A DNA stretch of 64,000 nt from JBJXHN01 sp046233135. GTDB taxonomy: Bacteria > Pseudomonadota > Alphaproteobacteria > Rhodospirillales > Rhodospirillaceae. Location of the stretch: the NCBI GenBank assembly GCA_046233135.1, contig JBJXHN010000010.1, positions 1 through 64,000 on the forward strand, read 5' to 3'. Position 1 is the stretch's first letter; each line of letters opens with the position of its first letter. Positions 42,847-49,974 of the stretch are shown piece after piece. The notes under the pieces were generated by a model, which ran no database searches, had not been told where the DNA came from, and saw only the letters and a list, made by a program, of their open reading frames with translations. Made by a program: the position numbers and the translations under genes.

Positions 42847-42892
42847 GCATCGAGTGGACCGGAAAGCCGGTTCCCACTTTTCCGCTCGATGC
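42847..42892. repeat. REP-like intergenic palindrome
   Basis: GCATCGAG (42847-42854) and CTCGATGC (42885-42892) enclose CCGGAAAGCCGGTTCCCAC and CTTTTCCG. The CCGGAAA...CCCACTTTTCCG core is, from memory, a very frequent dispersed intergenic motif in Alphaproteobacteria. It stands 14 bases after the long palindrome. The rest of the gap up to 43107 has no recognised feature. Confidence 0.65.
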
Positions 42893-43107
42893 CCTAACCG
42901 CGCTGATGGATGCGGGGACCCCCGGGGGAAGGACCCGGTGGGCGGTGGTAGGGGATCCGTACAAGCGCTTTTACGGGGACGGGTGGTCGGATGTCCGGTG
43001 CGGGTCGGCCCTGTTGTCGCATCGCTCATCGGTTGGAGCGTCGCGGGGACAGGGCGGTTGCGCGACAACAAGGGGCGGCGGTCACGGTATATGAGGACTG
43101 GGGCGTC

Positions 43108-46100
43108 ATGCTGATCAGGTTCAACCTGGCGGTTCTGCTGCTGATGCTGGGGGTGATCGGGGCCGTATCGGGCGTCGTTCTGGTGACCACCTATCAGGAG
43201 GTGGACAGATCCGCACGGATACAGGCCTCCGAGACCTATGTGCGGGCCACGCAGCAGGTGCGGGACCGTGTGGACGCCATTCTTGGTCAGGCCCGGGTGC
43301 TGACCCAGTCTGCGGTGCAGCTGCCGGGCAATCTGAAGCCGGTGATCTACGATGGCCTGTCCCACGAGGGCTTGCAGGCCTTTTCGTCGATTCTGCTTCA
43401 AAACCCCTTTTTGTATTCCCTGTACTTTGCCCATAACAACGGCGACTTTTTTCAGGTGACGACCTTGCAGAACGATCCGGTGGTCCGGGCCGCGCTGGAG
43501 GTTCCCCGCGACACCACCTTTTTGGTCCGCGCTATCGTCGACGAAGGGGGCGGAGAGCGCTGGGAGAGCATGTCGTTCCTGGACGACAACCTGGATGTGG
43601 TGGGCCGCAAGCCGCCGACCCGGGCGACCTACGATCCACGCCTGCGCCCCTGGTTCCCGACGGCGTTGGGGTCGGACGCCACCCAGCTGAGCAATGCCTA
43701 TCTGTTCAGTGATGGTCATAACCGGGGTTTGACCTTTTCCCAAGTGTTGCCGCGCCAGCGGGGGGTGCTGGGGGTGGATATCGTCATTTCCACCCTGGAA
43801 GACGTGCTGCTGAATGAAGACGTTTCGCCCAACGCCCAGCTGGCCCTGGTGGACCAGGCCGACACCGCGCTGGCCGGGGCGCGGGTGCCGTTGGATATCC
43901 TGAAGCGCAAGGCCGAGCCCCTGACCTTGGAAGCGATGTTCCTGAACCGGCCGGAAGGGGAATTCCTGCTGCACAGTACGCCGCTGGTCACGGAAAACGG
44001 CCAGACGTTCTATGCGGTGGCGTTCGGACCCTACGCCGATTTTTCGGAACGGGTGCGCGAGCTTCAGCGCAACATCGCCGTGGTGGTCCTGGTGGTCACC
44101 CTGATCTCGTTCCCGCTGATCTATTTCTTCGCCCGCCGTCTGACCGGCACCCTGTCTGCCCTGAGCGAGGATGCCTTGCGGGTGCAGCAGTTCCGTTTCG
44201 AGGAAACCTCGCGCACCCGTACGGTGATCCGCGAAGTGGCTCAGCTGGGATCGGCCTTCGCGCTGATGAAGCAGACCATCCGGGGCCGCACCCGCGAATT
44301 GGAATACGCCCATGGCAGCCTGAAGCTGCTTGTGGACCGCTCCATCGCCCTGTCATCGGCCAAGGGGGCGACGGAAGTCAACGTGCTGATCACCCGCACC
44401 GCCAATGATCTGGCGCGGGCGTCCTGGTCGCTGCTGTTCCTGCTGGACAGCCAGGGCATGCGCTGCGCGATGGGCTCGGTCGGTGGCGAGGAGACGGGGG
44501 GCGACCGCAGCGGTGTGCCGCCCTTCGCCGAAACCCTGTCCAGGCGCCTGCAAAACGCGGTGCGCAGCTTGCCCGACGGAGAACCGGTGGACACCACCCC
44601 GCCGACACCGGTGCTGGAGGATGTGCTCTACGGGCTGTTCGCCGCCGCTGACCTGTGGAGCGGCACGGTCACGGCGGCGGTCCTGCCGGTGCGTCTGGTC
44701 TCGGGGATGGGCAACGTGGTCGGGCTGCTGCTGGTGGGCAAGGCTGCCCCGGAAGATGTGCGGGACCGGGGAGTGGACGGGGCGCCGTTCACCGAACACG
44801 AGGTGGGTTTCCTGCAAAGCCTGTCGTCCCAGGCGGCGAACATCGAGGAACTGCGCCGCCGCGAAGTGAAGCTGGAAGATCTGGTGCAGGAACGCACCGG
44901 CGAGCTGCGGCGCTCCGAGGAACGGGCGCGGTCGATCATTCACAATGCGGCGGACGGGATCGTGGTGACCGACTGCAGCGGCGTGATCCAGGTGTTCAGC
45001 CCCTCGGCGGAGAAAATCTTCGGCTATCCGGCGCAGGAGGCCATTGGCGAGAACGTGACCATGCTGATGCCCCCGCGCTGGAGCGAGGATACGGTGCGCC
45101 GGCTGCTGAAGGGCAGTGGCCGGCGGGTGGCCGGCTTTGCCCAGGAAGTGCAAGGCCGGCGCAGCGACGGCAGCCTGTTCCCCATGGACCTGGCTATCGG
45201 CCGGGCGGAAGTGGGCGATACGGTGCTATACACCGGCATCATGCGCGATATTTCCGACCGCAAGGAAGCCGAACTGCAACTGGTCGAGGCCTACGGCATC
45301 ATCAAGAGCAGCATTGACTACGCCAGCCACATCCAATGCGCCATCCTGCCGGCACCGGACACGATGCTGGAGGTTCTGCCGGACCATATGGTGCTGTGGG
45401 AGCCGCGGGACGTAGTCGGCGGCGACTTCTTCGATGTCGGACCCTGGGGCGAGGGGATCCTGGTGCTGCTGGGCGACTGCACCGGCCATGGCGTCCCCGG
45501 GGCCTTCGTGACCTTGCTGGCAAACGGGGCGCTGGAACGGGCACGGCACGAGGTGGCGGCCGGGGATCTGGCGGGGCTGGTGGGCTATCTGCACCGCAAC
45601 ATCCAGACAACCCTGGGGCAGGATCAGGCCCACGGCCAGTTCGCCGACGGCCTGGACCTGGGCGCCTGCTATCTGACACCGGGATCCAACCGGCTGCTGT
45701 TCGTCGGCGCCCATTTCGATCTGTTCGTCGTCACCGCCGAAGGGGTCACCCGGGTGCGGGGCGAGCCTTCCGGCGTCGGCTATCCCGGCATTCCCGGCGA
45801 CCACCGGTACCGCTGCACCGAAGTGATCCTGGCCGAGGGCAGCCGGGTCTATATGACCAGCGACGGCATTATCGACCAGGTGGGTGGCCCGAAGCGGCGC
45901 GGTTTCGGCAAGAAGCGCTTTGAACAGCTGCTGCAAACCCTGTGGCGGACACCGCTGCCCGAGCAGGCTTCGCGGGTGGCCGAGGCCCTGAGCGCGTATC
46001 AGGATGAAGAGGCCCGGCGGGATGACGTGTCGGTGATCGGCTTCACCGTGCCCTCCGCCGGACCCGACCACCCTATCAGCGGAAAGGACAAGGATGATCC

Positions 46101-46119
46101 AGGAGAGCAGATCGGGTAA
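43108..46119 (+). CDS. Multi-domain sensor phosphatase (Cache-HAMP-GAF-PAS-SpoIIE)
   Basis: A 1003-residue membrane protein. Membrane segment at about 5-27, large periplasmic double-Cache-like domain (about 30-325, with TTLQND, YDPRLRPWF and GVLGVDIVIS), second membrane segment (about 327-350), HAMP (about 350-405), GAF-like domain (about 420-580), coiled coil, PAS (about 610-725: AADGIVVTDCSGVIQVFSPSAE) and SpoIIE PP2C (about 745-985). PP2C metal residues are intact: Asp773 in VVGGDFFD, GDCTGHGVPGAF, TSDGIID and RRDDVSV. It is the second phosphatase of the cassette and probably acts on one or both SiaC-like proteins. The start is uncertain; 43108 precedes the membrane segment directly. Confidence 0.85.
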   Translation: MLIRFNLAVLLLMLGVIGAVSGVVLVTTYQEVDRSARIQASETYVRATQQVRDRVDAILGQARVLTQSAVQLPGNLKPVIYDGLSHEGLQAFSSILLQNPFLYSLYFAHNNGDFFQVTTLQNDPVVRAALEVPRDTTFLVRAIVDEGGGERWESMSFLDDNLDVVGRKPPTRATYDPRLRPWFPTALGSDATQLSNAYLFSDGHNRGLTFSQVLPRQRGVLGVDIVISTLEDVLLNEDVSPNAQLALVDQADTALAGARVPLDILKRKAEPLTLEAMFLNRPEGEFLLHSTPLVTENGQTFYAVAFGPYADFSERVRELQRNIAVVVLVVTLISFPLIYFFARRLTGTLSALSEDALRVQQFRFEETSRTRTVIREVAQLGSAFALMKQTIRGRTRELEYAHGSLKLLVDRSIALSSAKGATEVNVLITRTANDLARASWSLLFLLDSQGMRCAMGSVGGEETGGDRSGVPPFAETLSRRLQNAVRSLPDGEPVDTTPPTPVLEDVLYGLFAAADLWSGTVTAAVLPVRLVSGMGNVVGLLLVGKAAPEDVRDRGVDGAPFTEHEVGFLQSLSSQAANIEELRRREVKLEDLVQERTGELRRSEERARSIIHNAADGIVVTDCSGVIQVFSPSAEKIFGYPAQEAIGENVTMLMPPRWSEDTVRRLLKGSGRRVAGFAQEVQGRRSDGSLFPMDLAIGRAEVGDTVLYTGIMRDISDRKEAELQLVEAYGIIKSSIDYASHIQCAILPAPDTMLEVLPDHMVLWEPRDVVGGDFFDVGPWGEGILVLLGDCTGHGVPGAFVTLLANGALERARHEVAAGDLAGLVGYLHRNIQTTLGQDQAHGQFADGLDLGACYLTPGSNRLLFVGAHFDLFVVTAEGVTRVRGEPSGVGYPGIPGDHRYRCTEVILAEGSRVYMTSDGIIDQVGGPKRRGFGKKRFEQLLQTLWRTPLPEQASRVAEALSAYQDEEARRDDVSVIGFTVPSAGPDHPISGKDKDDPGEQIG

Positions 46120-47182
46120 GCGCGCCCGGATGATGCGACGGTGGTTCAACTCAGCGCTGGCGGCCTGTGTTCTCGCCGGCGGGGCGGGGATGTTGGTGCC
46201 GGCCCCGGCGCGGGCGGTCGAACAACTGACCCTCAGCCACTTCCTTCCCGATTTTCATCCGCTGCACCGGTCGTTCCTCGCTCCCTGGGCGCGGGATGTG
46301 GAAAGCTGCTCCGAAGGCGAGGTGAAGATCACCCTGCACAGCGCCGGATCGGAATTCGGCGATGCGGCCAAGCAACTGGATCAGGTGCGGTCGGGAACGG
46401 TCAGCATTGCCCACGGCCTGACCGGCATTCCGGCCGGCCGGCTGCCGCGCACCATGATCATCGACATCCCCTTCCTGACCCGCAATGCCGCCGAGGCTTC
46501 CCGGACCCTGTGGAGCCTGTATGAGGACGGCCATATCGCCACCGAGTACAGGGGCCTGAAGGTCTTGGCCCTGCATGCCCAGAACCCCGGCATGATCCAC
46601 ACCAAGGGGGTCAGGGTTTCGGCGCTGTCAGACCTGAAGGGGCTGCGCATCAGCCATCCGGGCAAGATGATGGAGCTGCTGCTGCGCCATGTGGGGGCCG
46701 ATCCGGTCAGCCTGTCCCCGACCGAAGTGCTGCCCGGCCTGGAACGGGGGCTGATCGACGGAACAGCGTCCTCCTGGGAAGCGGTGAATGGATACAAGCT
46801 GTATAAGCAGCTTGATCATCATTGGGACGTGAAGGCCTTCACCACGTCCTTCTTCTTCGTGATGAACAAGCGGCGTTACGAATCCCTGTCGGCAAAGGTC
46901 CGGGCCTGTATCGACCACTATTCGGGCGAAGGGCTGGTGCGCAAGCTTGGGGGCCTGTGGAACGCCTGGGACCGTCCGGGGCTGGAACGGTCTTTTTCCA
47001 AAGGCGACGAGATCATCACCATGACCGATGCCGACCGGATGGCCCTGCTGGAGCAGGTGCGGCCGGTGATCACCAGCGGGCTGGACTATTTGCGTCGCCA
47101 GGGGGTCGCCGATCCGGAAAGCCTGTACCAGGCGGCGCAGGAGACGGTGAACCGTATCCGCGCCATGCCGGACGACAAGTAG
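46094..47182 (+). CDS. DctP-type TRAP solute-binding protein
   Basis: A 362-residue secreted protein with a twin-basic N-terminus and signal peptide (about 1-41, ending ARAVE). It has the TRAP-transporter DctP fold: LTLSHFLPDFHPLHRSF, LKGLRISHPGKMMELLLRHVGADPVSLSPTEVLPGLERG (split at about 175-215) and IDGTASSWEAV. TRAP binding proteins carry organic acids, and the Arg in the LRI motif normally grips the carboxylate. No DctQ or DctM membrane genes are adjacent. It overlaps the phosphatase gene by 26 bases, so a sensory partnership is likely. An in-frame ATG at 46130 is an alternative start. Confidence 0.87.
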   Translation: MIQESRSGKRARMMRRWFNSALAACVLAGGAGMLVPAPARAVEQLTLSHFLPDFHPLHRSFLAPWARDVESCSEGEVKITLHSAGSEFGDAAKQLDQVRSGTVSIAHGLTGIPAGRLPRTMIIDIPFLTRNAAEASRTLWSLYEDGHIATEYRGLKVLALHAQNPGMIHTKGVRVSALSDLKGLRISHPGKMMELLLRHVGADPVSLSPTEVLPGLERGLIDGTASSWEAVNGYKLYKQLDHHWDVKAFTTSFFFVMNKRRYESLSAKVRACIDHYSGEGLVRKLGGLWNAWDRPGLERSFSKGDEIITMTDADRMALLEQVRPVITSGLDYLRRQGVADPESLYQAAQETVNRIRAMPDDK

Positions 47183-47192
47183 ACCCGGTAAA

Positions 47193-47227
47193 CCGCCCTG
47201 CGGGGAACCATGCGCCGCGCAGGGCGG
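47193..47227. terminator. Hairpin between convergent genes
   Basis: CCGCCCTGCG (47193-47202) and CGCAGGGCGG (47218-47227) are exact complements with a 15-base loop. It lies between the stops of the DctP-like gene and the convergent secreted protein and may end both transcripts. T-runs are weak. Confidence 0.5.
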
Positions 47228-47236
47228 GGGTGGGTA

Positions 47237-47764
47237 TTACTTCTGGGCGGTGCGGGTGGAGCCGCAAGAGTTGCCGACGGTGCCGAAGGGCTGCTGGCCG
47301 TCGATATAGACCGCCAGATCCCGCGTCGGGATCCCCTCAAGAGCCGTGAAGACCGACAGGCTTTCCTGGCAGAAGGCCCCCCGGTCCCGCATGGAATACT
47401 GCGAGGCTTCGTTGGCCATGCGGGTGACGTAGGCGTTCAGTTCTCGCCGGCCGGCGCCGCCGTAGGAGCGGTTGAAGTAGGACTTCAGAGCCTGCCCCTG
47501 GCTGATCAGCTCTCCCTGAAAGCGCTGGATGAAGGCGTTGTATTGGACAGACTGGCCGCAGGACAGGCCGGCCACCATCAGGTGGCTTTGCAGGGTGCGG
47601 ACCTGAAGAGCCTGGGTGTCGCTGCCGCTGGCGCAGGAGGATGTCGCCCAACCGGGCGCAGAGAGCGTCAGGCTGCTGAAGAGAACACCCGCCATCAGCG
47701 GAAGACGCGCCAGAGATTTCAGGGACCGCGAGGTGCGATGCATGGACCTGCTCCATATGCGCAT
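47237..47764 (-). CDS. Secreted protein of unknown function, cysteine-containing
   Basis: A 175-residue protein with a long signal peptide (hydrophobic LPLMAGVLFSSLTLSAPGWA, cleavage near residue 41) and four cysteines in the mature part (SSCASG, LSCGQS, AFCQES, NSCGST) that could form two disulfides. It is Gln/Ser-rich and predicted periplasmic. No family recognised. Two starts have good ribosome sites: 47764 (AGGAAG) and 47743 (GGAG). Confidence 0.75.
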   Translation of the reverse strand: MRIWSRSMHRTSRSLKSLARLPLMAGVLFSSLTLSAPGWATSSCASGSDTQALQVRTLQSHLMVAGLSCGQSVQYNAFIQRFQGELISQGQALKSYFNRSYGGAGRRELNAYVTRMANEASQYSMRDRGAFCQESLSVFTALEGIPTRDLAVYIDGQQPFGTVGNSCGSTRTAQK

Positions 47765-48033
47765 GAGGCGCTTCCTTGATTTGATCAGTGAGAGAGCGTT
47801 CCTATCACAGCTGGCCGGTCATTGACCATCGGCAAATGAAGGGGCGATCTTCGGCGGGGGCAGCCATTCCCCTTGATAGCTTGCGGTTGCCCGCACATTG
47901 GGGCACCCTTTCGACGGGATGGGCGACAGACGCGACCAACAAAAACATCCAGCGGCGGTTCGGCCGGAAATCCGGTGCCCTTGTCTCCGACCGTCGCGGC
48001 CGGGCCATTCGAGCCGACTCCGGGAGAACATCC

Positions 48034-49830
48034 ATGAGTGAATTCCAAGCCCCGATCACCGAGATCGGCCATGCCTTGACCGTGGCCGGCCTCGCCCGCG
48101 TTGCCGCCCTGCCGGGATGCGAGGACGCCTCGCCCGATCTGGTGGCCGCCGTCCTGGAGGAAGCCGGCAAGTTTGCCGGCGGGGTACTGGCCCCGATCAA
48201 TGCCACCGGCGACCGCACCGGCTGCCGTCTGACCGAGGACGGCTCGGTGGTCACCCCCGACGGCTTCGCCGATGCCTATCACCAGTTTGTGGAAGGCGGC
48301 TGGAACGGTCTGGCCTTCGATCCCGAACACGGCGGCCAGGGCCTGCCGTTGCTGCTGGGCACGGCCGTCAGCGAAATGTGGCAGGCGGCCAATATGGCCT
48401 TCGCCCTGTGCCCCATGCTGACAGCCGGCGCCGTCGAGCTGCTGTCGTCCCACGCCGAATCCGATCAGCAGGCCCAGTGGCTGCCCAGGCTGATCAGCGG
48501 TGAATGGACCGGCACCATGAACCTGACCGAATCCCAGGCCGGATCGGATCTGGCGGCGGTCAAGGTAAAGGCCCGTCCCGATCCGGACGCCGGTCCGGGC
48601 TGCTGGCGCATCACCGGCCAGAAGATCTTCATCACCCACGGCGTGCACGACATGGCCGAGAACATCGTCCATCTGGTGCTGGCCCGCACGCCCGACGCCC
48701 CGCCGGGGATCAAGGGGATTTCCCTGTTCATCGTGCCGCGCTTCCTGCCCGACGCCAGCGGCGCTCCCGGTGAGGCCAACGACGTGCGCTGCGTCAGCCT
48801 GGAACACAAGATGGGCATCCATGCCAGCCCGACTTGCGTGATGGCCTTCGGCGACAACGGCGGCGCGCTCGGCTGGCTGGTCGGCGAGGAAAATCGCGGC
48901 ATCGAGTATATGTTCACCATGATGAACAATGCGCGTCTGGGGGTGGGCATTCAGGGGGTGGGCATTGCCGAACGGGCCTTGCAGCGCGCCCAGGCCTATG
49001 CCCAGGAGCGGATCCAGGGGGTGGATGCCGCCGACCGCCATTCCGGTCCGGTGGCCATCATTCGCCATGGCGACGTGCGGCGCATGCTGATGACCATGCG
49101 GGCGCTGACCCAGGCGGCCCGGCTGATCTGCTATCACACCGCAGCGGCGCTGGACGTGGCCAAGCGCGCCCCGGACGACGGGGACCGGCTGGCGGCCACG
49201 GCGCGGGCCGCCCTGATGACCCCCATTGCCAAGGCCTGGAGCACCGACGTGGGCGTCCGGGTCGCCGATCTGGGAGTCCAGGTGCATGGCGGCGTGGGCT
49301 TTATAGAAGAAACCGGGGCCGCCCAGCATCTGCGGGACAGCCGGATCGCGGCAATCTACGAAGGCACCAACGGCATTCAGGCTATCGACTTGGTGGGCCG
49401 CAAGGTGCTGCGCGACAAGGGCGAGGCCCTGGGCGTGCTGGTCGCCGAAATCCGCGGGGACATGGCCCGGGCGGTGGAGCAGGGCGGCGTGCTGGCGCCG
49501 CTGGCGAACCGGCTGGAGGCCGGTGTCGCGGATCTGGAAGCCGCCGCCGCCTGGCTGCTGGAGCGCAACGATCCGGTGTCGGCCCAGGCTGCCGCGACGC
49601 CGTTCCTAGCCCTGTCCGGCCTGGTCTGCGGCGGCTGGCTGCTGATGGACAGCGCCCGGCAGTCGATGGCCGATCCGCAGCAGGATCCGTCCCGCAGCGA
49701 AGCCCGTCTGGCGACGGCACGCTTTTTCCTGAACCACCTGCTGCCGGCTACCGCCGGTCACCTGGCTGCCGTGCAGGCTGGAGCCGACGACCTGATGGCC
49801 CTGCCTGACGAGGCTTTTGCCGCCGAATAG
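48034..49830 (+). CDS. Acyl-CoA dehydrogenase, large (DmdC-like) type
   Basis: A 598-residue acyl-CoA dehydrogenase. FAD-binding segments MNLTESQAGSDLAA and WRITGQKIFITHG are clear. The catalytic base is probably Glu443 in AAIYEGTNGIQAIDLVGRK. The size and the roughly 130-residue extra C-terminal helical domain are those of the group that includes 3-methylmercaptopropionyl-CoA dehydrogenase (DmdC), but general fatty acyl-CoA substrates are equally possible. GGGAG precedes the ATG. It is monocistronic, with a hairpin after it. Confidence 0.88.
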   Translation: MSEFQAPITEIGHALTVAGLARVAALPGCEDASPDLVAAVLEEAGKFAGGVLAPINATGDRTGCRLTEDGSVVTPDGFADAYHQFVEGGWNGLAFDPEHGGQGLPLLLGTAVSEMWQAANMAFALCPMLTAGAVELLSSHAESDQQAQWLPRLISGEWTGTMNLTESQAGSDLAAVKVKARPDPDAGPGCWRITGQKIFITHGVHDMAENIVHLVLARTPDAPPGIKGISLFIVPRFLPDASGAPGEANDVRCVSLEHKMGIHASPTCVMAFGDNGGALGWLVGEENRGIEYMFTMMNNARLGVGIQGVGIAERALQRAQAYAQERIQGVDAADRHSGPVAIIRHGDVRRMLMTMRALTQAARLICYHTAAALDVAKRAPDDGDRLAATARAALMTPIAKAWSTDVGVRVADLGVQVHGGVGFIEETGAAQHLRDSRIAAIYEGTNGIQAIDLVGRKVLRDKGEALGVLVAEIRGDMARAVEQGGVLAPLANRLEAGVADLEAAAAWLLERNDPVSAQAAATPFLALSGLVCGGWLLMDSARQSMADPQQDPSRSEARLATARFFLNHLLPATAGHLAAVQAGADDLMALPDEAFAAE

Positions 49831-49842
49831 GCGACTCCGCGT

Positions 49843-49878
49843 TCGGGATCCGGACCCCGTTCGGGGGATGGATCCCGA
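49843..49878 (+). terminator. Hairpin after the acyl-CoA dehydrogenase
   Basis: TCGGGATCC (49843-49851) and GGATCCCGA (49870-49878) pair exactly, with an inner CCCC/GGGG stem (49855-49858, 49863-49866). No T-run follows, so it may be a weak terminator. Confidence 0.45.
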
Positions 49879-49930
49879 GGACGGCGTCGGGTGAGTAAAT
49901 AAACCATGGCATGGAGTCGTCTCCGCCTCC

Positions 49931-49936
49931 TATAAT
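49931..49936 (+). promoter_or_regulatory. Possible -10 box for lptD
   Basis: An exact TATAAT lies 44 bases before the lptD start in an otherwise GC-rich stretch. No good -35 hexamer is seen 17 bases upstream. Confidence 0.35.
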
Positions 49937-49974
49937 CCCGCCGCTTTTCCACCGAAGGACCCTGTGGCCAGTCC

